Positions 1 to 8,205 of a stretch of DNA of 64,000 nt are shown here, one piece after another (position 1 is the first letter of the stretch; each line of letters opens with the position of its first letter). The DNA is from an uncultured Clostridia bacterium (GTDB taxonomy: Bacteria; Bacillota; Clostridia; Oscillospirales; Acutalibacteraceae), in NCBI GenBank assembly GCA_944385055.1, contig CALWVT010000002.1, forward strand, positions 62,001 through 126,000, written 5' to 3'. The notes below the pieces were generated by a model. It saw only the letters and a program-made list of their open reading frames with translations, was not told the DNA's origin and ran no database searches. The position numbers and the translations under genes are program-made.

Positions 1-2
1 CG

Positions 3-377
3 GACCGCCCCGTGCGCTGGCTCGTCGATGACTGCGGGAAATTTGTCAAGCGCGAGCAGCGCCGCGGCCACGTGTACGACGCGTTGATTATGGACCCGCC
101 GTCGTATGGCCGCGGGCCGGGCGGCGAGGTCTGGAAGCTCGAAGAGCAGCTCTATCCGCTTTTAGAAACGTGCCTGCCCATTTTAAGCGAGCGCCCGCTT
201 TTCTTCCTTTTAAACTCCTACACGACGGGCCTTTCCCCGGCGGTGATGGCCTATCTTTTGGAAACCGTCCTAAAGCAGCGCTGGGACGTTTCGGTCACGG
301 CCGACGAAATCGGCCTGCCGGTCGAAAGCTCCGGCCTTTCGCTGCCGTGCGGGAGTACCGCCATCGCTGAATTTTAA
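3..377 (+). CDS. Class I SAM-dependent methyltransferase, C-terminal part (5' truncated by window edge)
   Basis: The reading frame is already open at the left edge and ends at TAA 375-377, so only the last ~124 residues are present. The fragment has a DPPSYGRG motif, the catalytic/substrate loop typical of N-methyltransferases and of the RlmI-like rRNA methyltransferase group. A Rossmann-fold tail follows ([24 protein letters not shown]). The SAM-binding glycine motif lies outside the window. The family transfers a methyl group from S-adenosylmethionine, often to rRNA, but the substrate cannot be read here. The ECF transporter module follows after about 80 bases with its own ribosome binding site. 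Family call fairly sure, substrate unknown. Confidence 0.8.
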   Translation, partial: DRPVRWLVDDCGKFVKREQRRGHVYDALIMDPPSYGRGPGGEVWKLEEQLYPLLETCLPILSERPLFFLLNSYTTGLSPAVMAYLLETVLKQRWDVSVTADEIGLPVESSGLSLPCGSTAIAEF

Positions 378-457
378 AGAGTTACAGTCCCACGAATCCC
401 TTCGAGATCCTGCGCGGGCAGGCTTTGCCGCGCGACGCAGAAAAAAGGAGATGCCAT

Positions 458-1330
458 ATGGATTTTATCAACGCACAGGACGTTTGGTTTACGTACGCGG
501 AGCCGGACGAAGAGGCGCCCGATGCCCCGCTGCCGCAGGTGTTAAAGGGCGTGTCCCTTTCGATTCAGAAAGGCGAGTTCGTCGCCTTGTTGGGCCACAA
601 CGGCTCCGGCAAAAGCACGATGGCCAAGATGTTTAACGCGATGCTCACCCCGACTGCCGGCCGCGTCCTCGTCGACGGCATGGACACGAAGGACCCCGCC
701 CACACGCTCGACATCCGCCGGCGCGTCGGCATGGTCCAGCAAAACCCCGACAACCAGCTCGTCGCCTCCATCGTCGAGGAGGACGTCGCGTTCGGCCCGG
801 AAAACCTCGGCGTCGAGCCCGCCGAAATCCGCCGCCGCGTCGATGAGGCGCTCAAGACCGTCGATATGTACGACTACCGCACCGCGGCGCCGTATAAGCT
901 CTCCGGCGGCCAGAAACAGCGCGTCGCGATCGCCGGCATCCTCGCGATGCAGACCGAATGCATCGTGCTCGACGAGCCCACTGCGATGCTCGACCCGCGC
1001 GGCCGCAAGGAAGTCATGGACACGATCCACCGCCTAAATGAGCAGAAGGGCATCACGATCGTCTTAATCACGCACTATATGGAGGAGGCCGTCACGGCCG
1101 GCCGCGTCGTCGTGCTCGACAGCGGGAAACTTTTGACCGAAGGCCCCCCGCGCGAGGTCTTCTCGCACGTCGAGCTGTTAAAGCAGCATAAGCTCGATGT
1201 CCCGCAGGCGACGGAGCTGCTGTTCCGCCTGCGCGGCGCCGGCTGCCCGCTGCCGCAGACCGCTTTGACGGTCGAGGAGTGCATCAGCGCCCTCGAACCG
1301 CTTCTGGCCGAAAGGAGTGCGAGACGATGA
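458..1330 (+). CDS. ecfA1: Energy-coupling factor transporter ATPase EcfA1
   Basis: First of the two ABC ATPases that power ECF-type vitamin/micronutrient uptake at the inner face of the membrane. From the chosen ATG (458) the Walker A motif GHNGSGKST is at about residues 46-54, followed by a Q-loop (VQQNPDNQL), signature LSGGQKQR, Walker B CIVLDEP and the switch histidine in LITHYMEE. The start is set by AAAAAAGGAG at 441-450. A longer frame from 425 is possible but lacks this spacing. The stop overlaps the start of the next ATPase (ATGA), so the genes are translationally coupled. No substrate-binding S component is nearby, so this is a shared (group II) energizing module. Confidence 0.96.
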   Translation: MDFINAQDVWFTYAEPDEEAPDAPLPQVLKGVSLSIQKGEFVALLGHNGSGKSTMAKMFNAMLTPTAGRVLVDGMDTKDPAHTLDIRRRVGMVQQNPDNQLVASIVEEDVAFGPENLGVEPAEIRRRVDEALKTVDMYDYRTAAPYKLSGGQKQRVAIAGILAMQTECIVLDEPTAMLDPRGRKEVMDTIHRLNEQKGITIVLITHYMEEAVTAGRVVVLDSGKLLTEGPPREVFSHVELLKQHKLDVPQATELLFRLRGAGCPLPQTALTVEECISALEPLLAERSARR

Positions 1331-2193
1331 CCCCGCTTTTGGAAACGAAAAATGTCACGTGCGTCTACAGCCCCCACACGCCGTTTGAAAAGCGCGCGGT
1401 CGATTCCGTCAGTATCAAAATCGAGAAAGGCGATTTTATCGGCGTGATCGGCCACACGGGCTCGGGCAAGAGCACGTTAATCCAGATGTTAAACGGCCTC
1501 ATCCGCCCGACCTCGGGCCAGGTCCTTTTAAACGGCCGCGACATCTGGGAAAACCCCAAAAAAATCCGTGCCGTCCGCTTTAAGGTCGGCATGGTCTTCC
1601 AATACCCCGAAGACCAGCTCTTTGAGGAGACCGTTTTGAAGGATATCATGTTCGGCCCCCGCAACATGGGCCTGCCCGACGAGGAGATCGAGCGCCGCGC
1701 GCGCGACGCCGCCCATTTTGTCGGGCTGCCCGACGAGCTTTTGGAGCGCAGCCCGTTTGAGCTCTCCGGCGGCGAAAAGCGCCGCGCCGCGATTGCGGGC
1801 GTCATCGCGATGGACCCGGACGTGCTGATTTTAGACGAGCCCGCGGCGGGCCTCGACCCGGCCGGCCGCGATGTGCTTTTAAGCTCCATTACGAGCTACC
1901 ACCGCACGCGCGGCAACACGGTGCTCTTCGTCTCCCACAGCATGGAGGACGTCGCGCGCGTCGCCGACCGCGTCCTCGTGATGAACGACGCGCACGTTGA
2001 GATGTTCGGCACCACGAAGGAGGTCTTCTCCCAGGCCGGCCGCCTTTCGCAGATCGGCCTGCAGGTGCCGCAGATCACGCAGATCATGTCCATCTTGAAA
2101 GACGAGGGCTATCCCGTCGAAACCACGCTCACGCTCGAGGAAGCCGTCGCGCAGCTATTGCCGCTTTTGCCGAAAGGAGGGGACGACCTGTGA
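1327..2193 (+). CDS. ecfA2: Energy-coupling factor transporter ATPase EcfA2
   Basis: Second ABC ATPase of the ECF module, forming a heterodimer with EcfA1 on the EcfT scaffold. Walker [10 protein letters not shown] is at about residues 42-50. Also visible are the Q-loop [10 protein letters not shown], characteristic of EcfA2, signature LSGGEKRR, Walker [14 protein letters not shown] and switch histidine FVSHSMED. The ATG overlaps the ecfA1 stop by four bases and is preceded by AAAGGAG near 1311. An upstream in-frame start at 1279 lies inside ecfA1 and is rejected. The gene's stop overlaps the GTG start of ecfT. About 288 residues, normal for the family. Confidence 0.96.
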   Translation: MTPLLETKNVTCVYSPHTPFEKRAVDSVSIKIEKGDFIGVIGHTGSGKSTLIQMLNGLIRPTSGQVLLNGRDIWENPKKIRAVRFKVGMVFQYPEDQLFEETVLKDIMFGPRNMGLPDEEIERRARDAAHFVGLPDELLERSPFELSGGEKRRAAIAGVIAMDPDVLILDEPAAGLDPAGRDVLLSSITSYHRTRGNTVLFVSHSMEDVARVADRVLVMNDAHVEMFGTTKEVFSQAGRLSQIGLQVPQITQIMSILKDEGYPVETTLTLEEAVAQLLPLLPKGGDDL

Positions 2194-3002
2194 CGAGAGA
2201 CATCGCTTTGGGCCAGTATTTCCCGGGGAAATCCGTGATTCACCGGCTCGACCCGCGCTTAAAACTCATTTTGACCGTCGCGTTCATCGTGTACATCTTC
2301 GTCGTGCACAACTTCTGGGGCTTAGGCTTTCTAATCCTGTGCACGGCCGCGATGCTTCTGACGTCCGGCGTGCCCGTGCGGCTCTACTTTAAGAGCATCA
2401 AAGGCATTCTGTTTATTGTGCTGTTTACGGCCGTGTTAAACCTCTTTTACGGCTCGGGCGAGCCGCTGTGGCAGTGGGGCTTTCTGACAATCACGCAGCA
2501 GGGCATTTTTAACGCGATCTTTATCGCCGTGCGCATCGCGGGGCTCGTGCTGTTTAGCTCCGTCTTGACGTTCACGACGTCGCCGACCGATCTCACCGAC
2601 GCGATGGAGCGGCTTTTAAAGCCATTGAGCAAGCTCCACGTCAAAGTCCACGAGATTGCGATGATGATGACGATCGCTTTGCGCTTCGTGCCGACTTTGT
2701 TGGAGGAGACCGACAAGATCATGGCCGCCCAGAAGGCGCGCGGCGCCGACATGGAGTCCGGCGGGCTCATGCAGCGCATCAAAGCGCTCGTGCCGGTGTT
2801 AATCCCGCTGTTCGTCTCGTCGTTCCGCCGCGCGTACGACCTCGCGATGGCCATGGAATGCCGCTGCTACCACGGCGGGGAGGGCCGCACGAAGATGAAG
2901 GTGCTGCACCTGACGCGCTTAGACGCCGGCGCGGCACTAGCCGGCATCGCCGCCCTCGTTGTCGTCATTTTGTGCAACGTCTTTTTCGCCCGCGTGTTTT
3001 GA
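2190..3002 (+). CDS. ecfT: ECF transporter transmembrane protein EcfT
   Basis: Membrane scaffold joining the two ATPases to interchangeable S components. The 270-residue protein starts with GTG overlapping the ecfA2 stop (GTGA), with AAAGGAGG at 2173-2180. It has hydrophobic segments near residues 25-60, 70-90, 105-125 and 245-265. The cytoplasmic coupling helices carry the ARG motif (QKARGADME) and the second motif around MECRCY, the two Ala-Arg-Gly-type contacts to the ATPases. Only the core module (A1, A2, T) is encoded; S proteins must be elsewhere. In many Bacillota truA follows directly, but here a glycosyltransferase gene intervenes. Confidence 0.95.
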   Translation: MTRDIALGQYFPGKSVIHRLDPRLKLILTVAFIVYIFVVHNFWGLGFLILCTAAMLLTSGVPVRLYFKSIKGILFIVLFTAVLNLFYGSGEPLWQWGFLTITQQGIFNAIFIAVRIAGLVLFSSVLTFTTSPTDLTDAMERLLKPLSKLHVKVHEIAMMMTIALRFVPTLLEETDKIMAAQKARGADMESGGLMQRIKALVPVLIPLFVSSFRRAYDLAMAMECRCYHGGEGRTKMKVLHLTRLDAGAALAGIAALVVVILCNVFFARVF

Positions 3003-3100
3003 ATAGAATTGGCACAGTGGAAAATAGAGAGGATTGGAAAAAACAAACGTATTTATAAGGAAAGGGAAGCGCTCAATCATCCCTTTGGGAAGGAGACGCC

Positions 3101-4792
3101 ATGAATCAGAGATCCAGATATTTAGATTCGCCGAAAAAGCATTTTGGAAATTTTTCACTCGTGTGGCTGTGCCTCGGGGCCATGCTCGTAATCCAAGTTG
3201 TATTGTTGTTTTACTTTGCTGCCCAGCGGCAGGGTTACCATGTCGATGAGCTCTTTACGTATTTCCTTTCGAATAACAGCGCGCCGAATGCGCCGTACCC
3301 GAAAAACGAGTCCGATTACCTTGCCACGTGGCACACAGCGGATTATTTCCGCTCTTTTTTGACGTGCGACCCGTCCGAGCAGTTTCAATTCGGCTTCGTT
3401 TACATGAATCAATGCAGCGATGTGCTGGGCCCGCTGTATTTTGTGCTGTTCCATCTCGTCTGTTCGTTTGTGCCGGGGACGTTCAGCATCTACCCGATCG
3501 TCGCCATGCACGCGGCGCTGTTCGTTTTGAGCGGCATCCTTCTGTGGCAGATGGGCCGCCGGCTGCTGCACAGCGACTGGGCGGCGCTTCTGCCCGTCGC
3601 GCTGTGGGGTTTCAGCGCCGGGGCCGTGTCCGCGGGGCTGTACCTGCGCGTGTATGCGCTGCTGCTGTTTTTCCTCGTGCTGATTACGTTTTTGGCGTTT
3701 CGCGTCGCCGAGCACGCGCTGTACGGGGAGGGGCCCTGCATCAGCAAGCGGTACGTCGCGGCGATCGCGTTTGCGACGGCCGGCGGCCTTTTGACGCACT
3801 ACTACTTTGTCTTGTACACGCTCTTTTTGGGGCTGACCCTCGGCGCGTATTTGCTTTTGCAGCACCGGAAGCAGGACCTTCGCCGCGCCCTATGCGGCGT
3901 CTTCTTAGGCGTCGGCGGCGGCATCCTCATTTTCCCCGCGAGCATCATGCAGGCGTTTACGAGTTACCGCGGCCAGGGTGCGTGGGAGAAAATTGCCCAA
4001 GGAGGCCCTACCTGGAAAGAAGTATTAGAGGCTTACCTCGATGCAATCCGTACACAGCTTTTTCATTCCATGCGGGTTGAAAAATATATTTTTATTCTGC
4101 TCGGTATCTTAGGAATCCTTGTGCTGGTGCGGGCAATTTTAAAACGGAAAAAGCCAGCCCCCGAAACAATCTGCCGTGCATTTGAACTTTTGATGGCTGC
4201 GGTGGGATGTATTGGGTACATTATTTTTGTTGCGCTGGTTGCGCCGTATTCTGTATCTCGGTATGTTTATCCGGTTTTCCCGATTGTACTGTTTTTGGTT
4301 GGCGCGCTTTTTTATCTCGGATGCCGTGTATTGTTTCAAAATCAAAAGCTACGCGCTGCATGCGGCGTTTGTATTTTCCTTTTGGCAATTGGCCTTTCAA
4401 GTTTCATGCTTGGACGGGGAAATATTGAAAACATTCTGCCGGAAGATTGGCAGACAAGATATACAGGAACGCGCGATGTAGAAGAAAAAGCTGCTCAATA
4501 TGAGGGCGCATACGCATTAGTCTATTACCCGAAAATTTATGTTGAACATACATATTGCCTTTTCCCGGAATTTTTGCATTATAGTGGTGCTTGCTTTTTG
4601 CCGGAAGAAGAGAAATCACAATTGCCTGCTTTGGCGTCCGAAGTCCCGGACGATGCCCCGCTTCTGCTCTACGCCAAATTTTCCACCGGCAATGTGATGG
4701 ACCAGGTGCTCGAGATTGCGCACGCGTTTGGCCGCACACAGGCCGAAGAATTATACGAAGACCGCATTTATATGGTTTACCGGCTTTCGTAA
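3101..4792 (+). CDS. Polytopic membrane glycosyltransferase-like protein (GT-C / family 39-like)
   Basis: A 563-residue protein with a cytoplasmic N terminus, a first membrane helix at about 25-45 and roughly ten more hydrophobic helices to residue ~445, then a soluble C-terminal domain. YHVDELFTY just after the first helix resembles the acidic catalytic loop of GT-C enzymes, which transfer sugars from polyprenyl-phosphate donors outside the membrane. LGPLYFVLFH and the following helices also fit family 39-like proteins. Donor and acceptor are unknown. Start: AAGGAG before ATG 3101. Odd: about 4020-4630 is visibly AT-rich with A/T-ending codons, while both ends have the GC-rich style of the neighbours. 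It sits between ecfT and truA. Confidence 0.75.
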   Translation: MNQRSRYLDSPKKHFGNFSLVWLCLGAMLVIQVVLLFYFAAQRQGYHVDELFTYFLSNNSAPNAPYPKNESDYLATWHTADYFRSFLTCDPSEQFQFGFVYMNQCSDVLGPLYFVLFHLVCSFVPGTFSIYPIVAMHAALFVLSGILLWQMGRRLLHSDWAALLPVALWGFSAGAVSAGLYLRVYALLLFFLVLITFLAFRVAEHALYGEGPCISKRYVAAIAFATAGGLLTHYYFVLYTLFLGLTLGAYLLLQHRKQDLRRALCGVFLGVGGGILIFPASIMQAFTSYRGQGAWEKIAQGGPTWKEVLEAYLDAIRTQLFHSMRVEKYIFILLGILGILVLVRAILKRKKPAPETICRAFELLMAAVGCIGYIIFVALVAPYSVSRYVYPVFPIVLFLVGALFYLGCRVLFQNQKLRAACGVCIFLLAIGLSSFMLGRGNIENILPEDWQTRYTGTRDVEEKAAQYEGAYALVYYPKIYVEHTYCLFPEFLHYSGACFLPEEEKSQLPALASEVPDDAPLLLYAKFSTGNVMDQVLEIAHAFGRTQAEELYEDRIYMVYRLS

Positions 4793-4804
4793 GGAGGGAA
4801 CCCT

Positions 4805-5557
4805 TTGCGCAATTTGCTTTTCAGCCTCCGCTTTAACGGCGCGGCGTACCACGGCTGGCAGATGCAGCAAAACGCCGTGTCCGTGCAGCAGGTCTTTTCC
4901 GAGGCGCTCGAAAATGTACTCCACGAGAAAGTGGACGTCAAAGGCTGCTCGCGCACGGACGCGGGCGTCCACGCAAACCAGTTCTGCGCGTCCGTCAAGA
5001 CCTCCCGCACAATCCCGTGCGAACGCCTCGTGTTCGCGGTCAACCATTTCCTGCCGCCGGATATCGCCGCGTGGTCGTGCCGGGAAGTGCCGCTTTCGTT
5101 CCATGCGCGCTACGACTGCCGCGGCAAGGAGTACGTGTATCTCATTTGGAACGCGCGCGTGCGCGACCCGTTTTTATACGCGCGTGCGCTGCACGACTGG
5201 TATCCGTTGGATGCCGAACAGCTCAACCGCGCGGCGCAGGCGTTTGTGGGGTACCACGACTTTACGTCGTTTTGTACGCTCGATAAGCGCCAGGGCCGCA
5301 ATTTCTGCCGCACCGTGACCCACGCGTCCGTCCGGCGCGACGGGGACCTTGTCCGCTTTACGGTCGCGGCCGACGGTTTCCTTTATAATATGGTGCGCAT
5401 CCTTGTGGGGACGCTTCTGTACGTCGCGCAGGGGAAACTTTCCGGCGCGGACCTCCCGCGCATTTTCGAGGCGCGCGACCGTGCCGCCGCGGGGCCGACC
5501 GCGCCGCCGCAGGGGCTGTATCTAAACCGTGTCTTTTACGACGAGGGGGTGCTCTGA
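4805..5557 (+). CDS. truA: tRNA pseudouridine(38-40) synthase TruA
   Basis: Isomerises uridines at positions 38-40 in the tRNA anticodon arm. The 250-residue protein has the expected N-terminal start of the fold (FNGAAYHGWQ), the catalytic aspartate in CSRTDAGVHA (D52), a second RNA-binding strand RYDCRGKEYVYLIW, and the conserved FLYNMVRILVGTLL near the C terminus. The TTG start is set by AAGGAGGG at 4791-4798. An ATG upstream lies inside the glycosyltransferase gene. Its TGA overlaps the next gene's ATG by one base. Confidence 0.97.
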   Translation: MRNLLFSLRFNGAAYHGWQMQQNAVSVQQVFSEALENVLHEKVDVKGCSRTDAGVHANQFCASVKTSRTIPCERLVFAVNHFLPPDIAAWSCREVPLSFHARYDCRGKEYVYLIWNARVRDPFLYARALHDWYPLDAEQLNRAAQAFVGYHDFTSFCTLDKRQGRNFCRTVTHASVRRDGDLVRFTVAADGFLYNMVRILVGTLLYVAQGKLSGADLPRIFEARDRAAAGPTAPPQGLYLNRVFYDEGVL

Positions 5558-6789
5558 TGAGAAAGTCCAAGTCCAATCCGCCCGACCCCCGGGACGATCT
5601 GCTGCCCGGGGAATTGCCGCCGCTCGGCGCCGGGCGCGAAAAGCGGGGGAAACGCCGCCGCCACCCGAAAGCCATCTACCGCGTCATCGCCGTGCTGCTG
5701 TGCTGTGCCGCGGCCCTTTTAATCTGGATGAACCGCGAGGCCTTAAAGCCGCAGAACCTTTTGGAATGGGTGCAGACGCAGTTCGTCGGCATGGGCATCG
5801 GCGACGGCTATCCCGCTTCGCTAAACGGCGAAAGCGTCAAGCCCGCGAACTTCTGCAGCGTCGACCGCGATTTGTACTTGACGAGCGACACGACGATTTT
5901 GTGCATGAACGACACGGCCAAGACGCTGTTCAGCCGTATGCACAACTTCGCCGACCCCGTCATGCGCGTCAACGGCAGCCGCGTCCTCGTGTATAACCGC
6001 GGCGGCACGGGCTTCCGCGTCGAAAACCAGCTGCGCACGCTCGTCTCCGGCGAGGCGGAGGGCACGATCTACTGCGGCGACGTCGCGTCAAACGGCCGCT
6101 ATGCGCTCGTGACCACCGCCGGCGGCTACTGCGGCCAGCTGACCGCCTACCTTTCGGACAACACGGTGGCGTTCCGCTATTGGTTTTCCGACGATTACCC
6201 GACCGCCATCGCGCTTTCCCCGGACGGCACGAAGGCCGCCGTGGCGGCCGTCGGCGCTTCCGAGGGCTCGTTAAAAAGCGTCTTATACGTGCTCGACTTT
6301 AATTCCGACGCGGCCGTTTCCCCGATTGCGGCGTACCCCGACACGTATTTTTCGGCGCTGGCGTTTGACGGCTCAAACCTTCTGGCGGTCGGCGACACGC
6401 AGGCCGTCGCCCTTTCCGCCGACGGCACCGAGCGCGGCCGCTACGATTACGCCGGCCAGAGCCTGCAGACGTATACCTTCGACGGCGGGAAGGCCGTATT
6501 GGCGCTCGGCGACTTCCAAAACGCGACGAATTCCACGCTCGTCCATCTCGACGCAAACGCCTCCCCGACCGCGTCCGCCACACTTCCGGGGGAGATTGCG
6601 GACGTCTCCTGCTTCGGCGACGCGATGGCCGCCTTGGCCGGCGGCACCATTTCGACGTATTCGTGCTCGTCCGGTACGGCGCTGGGTACAGCCGATGCCG
6701 GCGGGGATGCCCGCGCGATCGCGCTGCGCACGGAGGGCGAGGCGTACGTCCTCGGCGTCTCGGAGGTGCGGCGCGTGCCCATTTCGTGA
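5557..6789 (+). CDS. DUF5711 family membrane-anchored beta-propeller-like protein
   Basis: A 410-residue protein with a basic, proline-rich cytoplasmic N terminus (residues 1-42), one membrane helix at about 43-60 (VIAVLLCCAAALLIW) and a large extracellular domain. That domain repeats strand-turn units such as TAIALSPDGTKAAV and SALAFDGSNLLAV, a WD40/PQQ-like propeller pattern. This matches DUF5711, a Clostridia family of unknown function. ATG 5557 overlaps the truA stop by one base, so it is probably co-transcribed with truA. A new promoter follows before cvpA. Function unknown. Confidence 0.75.
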   Translation: MRKSKSNPPDPRDDLLPGELPPLGAGREKRGKRRRHPKAIYRVIAVLLCCAAALLIWMNREALKPQNLLEWVQTQFVGMGIGDGYPASLNGESVKPANFCSVDRDLYLTSDTTILCMNDTAKTLFSRMHNFADPVMRVNGSRVLVYNRGGTGFRVENQLRTLVSGEAEGTIYCGDVASNGRYALVTTAGGYCGQLTAYLSDNTVAFRYWFSDDYPTAIALSPDGTKAAVAAVGASEGSLKSVLYVLDFNSDAAVSPIAAYPDTYFSALAFDGSNLLAVGDTQAVALSADGTERGRYDYAGQSLQTYTFDGGKAVLALGDFQNATNSTLVHLDANASPTASATLPGEIADVSCFGDAMAALAGGTISTYSCSSGTALGTADAGGDARAIALRTEGEAYVLGVSEVRRVPIS

Positions 6790-6806
6790 CCTTACTTTGT
6801 ATGAGG

Positions 6807-6835
6807 TTGTCAAATCGTTGATTCTATGCTATCAT
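6807..6835 (+). promoter_or_regulatory. SigmaA-type promoter before cvpA-pgsA
   Basis: TTGTCA at 6807-6812 and TATCAT at 6830-6835 are separated by 17 bases, about 30 bases before the cvpA start. It would drive cvpA and the overlapping phosphatidyltransferase gene. Confidence 0.6.
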
Positions 6836-6864
6836 AGTTCATGTTGCTTTGAAGGAGGCCCGCA

Positions 6865-7428
6865 ATGGAAGGAACCGTTCTGGATATTGTGTTGATTGCG
6901 GCAGGGCTTCTGTGCGTCGTCCTTGGGTTTTTCCAGGGGGCCGTGCGCGCGTTAATCGGCCTTGCGGCCTTGATCCTCGGCGCCGTGTTCGCGCCGGCGC
7001 TCGGCGGCTTTTTGTGCGGGCTCTTCGTTTCGAGAGAGGACCTTTTGGGCTTTGCCGTCGGGCAGATCGTCTGCACGCTGATCGCCTTTTTCGTGATTGT
7101 GGCCGTCGTCCGCCTGCTCGGGAAGCTTTTGGACCTTATCTTCCAATTGCCGGGGCTTCATTTTCTCAACCGGCTCCTCGGCGGCGTCGTCGGCGCGGCG
7201 AAAGGCTTTCTGCTGGTCCTCGTGCTGTGCGCGCTCTTGCAGGCGCTGCTGCCTGCGCTCGCGCAGCGGTATCCGGAGAGCGTGGATCTCCACAGCTTTT
7301 CCAGTTCACGCCTTGTAAAGCTTCCGGCCCGCGCGGGAGAAGAGGTGGAAAGTGCGAACCCGCTGTTCACGTTTTATGAACAGCACTTGAGGGAGGGAAT
7401 CAATCTGCATGCCCAAGGAGAAGAGTAA
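6865..7428 (+). CDS. CvpA family membrane protein
   Basis: A 187-residue protein with four hydrophobic helices in the first ~125 residues (about 5-25, 28-50, 62-85 and 105-125) and a soluble tail. The opening LDIVLIAAGLLCVVLGFFQG and the motif around GAVRALIGL match the CvpA (colicin V production) family, whose members are tied to envelope and peptidoglycan homeostasis. Start ATG 6865 follows GAAGGAGG. Its last 20 bases overlap the next gene, implying coupled expression. The exact role is not known. Confidence 0.82.
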   Translation: MEGTVLDIVLIAAGLLCVVLGFFQGAVRALIGLAALILGAVFAPALGGFLCGLFVSREDLLGFAVGQIVCTLIAFFVIVAVVRLLGKLLDLIFQLPGLHFLNRLLGGVVGAAKGFLLVLVLCALLQALLPALAQRYPESVDLHSFSSSRLVKLPARAGEEVESANPLFTFYEQHLREGINLHAQGEE

Positions 7429-8014
7429 AAATCTGAATATCCCCAATGCGCTGTCTGTGCTGCGAATTTTGTTGATTATTCCGTTTATGATCTGCTATCT
7501 GAGGGATTACATGACGGCGGCCGTCGTCGTGCTGATCCTTTCGGGCATTTCCGACGCGCTCGACGGGTTTGTCGCGCGCCATTTTAACCAGCGCACGCAG
7601 TTAGGCCAGATGCTCGACCCCATTTCCGATAAGCTGACCCAGGCGGCCGTCGCGGTGAGCCTCGCCATCCGCCACCCGGTGCTCCTGCCGTTTCTGCTCG
7701 TCTTTATTTTCAAAGAGGGCATCATGCTCGCCGCGGGCGGGATTTTGCTGCGCCGGCGCAAGCGCCCGTGCGCGGCGCGCTGGTACGGGAAAGTGGCTAC
7801 CGTGCTGTTTTACATCACGTTCGTCTCGATTTTATTGATGGACCTGCTGTCCGTCTATTACGACGTGCCGGTGCTCGTGCTGCTCACGGTCACGTGCGTG
7901 ATGATGGTGTTCGCGCTCGTCATGTATGCGCGGGAATTTTTCCGCATCTTAAAGAGCACGGCCCCCGAGGACCAGCTGGATTTGGACGAGGTCATGGACA
8001 AGCACAGAACATAA
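7409..8014 (+). CDS. pgsA: CDP-alcohol phosphatidyltransferase, probable phosphatidylglycerophosphate synthase
   Basis: Membrane enzyme that joins a CDP-diacylglycerol to an alcohol phosphate, probably glycerol-3-phosphate in phosphatidylglycerol synthesis. The full family motif is present at about residues 50-75: DALDGFVAR, eight residues, then GQMLDPISDK, matching DxxDGxxAR(x8)GxxxDxxxD. NIPNALSVLRI at the N terminus is typical of PgsA. Five or six membrane helices; 201 residues. ATG 7409 follows GGGAGG and overlaps cvpA by 20 bases. The enzyme class is sure; the acceptor alcohol is inferred. cdsA at 44.3 kb makes the CDP-diacylglycerol donor. Confidence 0.88.
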   Translation: MPKEKSKNLNIPNALSVLRILLIIPFMICYLRDYMTAAVVVLILSGISDALDGFVARHFNQRTQLGQMLDPISDKLTQAAVAVSLAIRHPVLLPFLLVFIFKEGIMLAAGGILLRRRKRPCAARWYGKVATVLFYITFVSILLMDLLSVYYDVPVLVLLTVTCVMMVFALVMYAREFFRILKSTAPEDQLDLDEVMDKHRT

Positions 8015-8021
8015 ACGCTGC

Positions 8022-8058
8022 GTGCGCGTTCGCGGAAAGCGGACGCGCTTTGCGTTTT
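8022..8058 (+). terminator. Probable terminator after the phosphatidyltransferase gene
   Basis: GCGCGTTCGC (8024-8033) pairs with GCGGACGCGC (8039-8048) with one mismatch over a five-base loop, followed by a moderately T-rich tail. Confidence 0.5.
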
Positions 8059-8102
8059 GTGCAAGGATTTTATGATTTATTCAAAAATCTACTTGCGCGG
8101 TA

Positions 8103-8111
8103 TGCTATAAT
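8103..8111 (+). promoter_or_regulatory. Extended -10 promoter for the clpE-like gene
   Basis: TGC followed by TATAAT at 8106-8111 makes an extended -10 box. No good -35 box lies 16-18 bases upstream. The ~90-base leader contains a GC-rich inverted repeat near 8117-8150 but no recognisable CtsR tandem heptamer or CIRCE element. Confidence 0.5.
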
Positions 8112-8205
8112 AAGGGTGCGGGCCTTCCGCTGGGGGAGAGGGCCCCGCATTGCAATGGAAAAAATTCGCCTGTCTTGCAGGCAGAGAAAAGTGAAGTGAA
8201 AGAGA

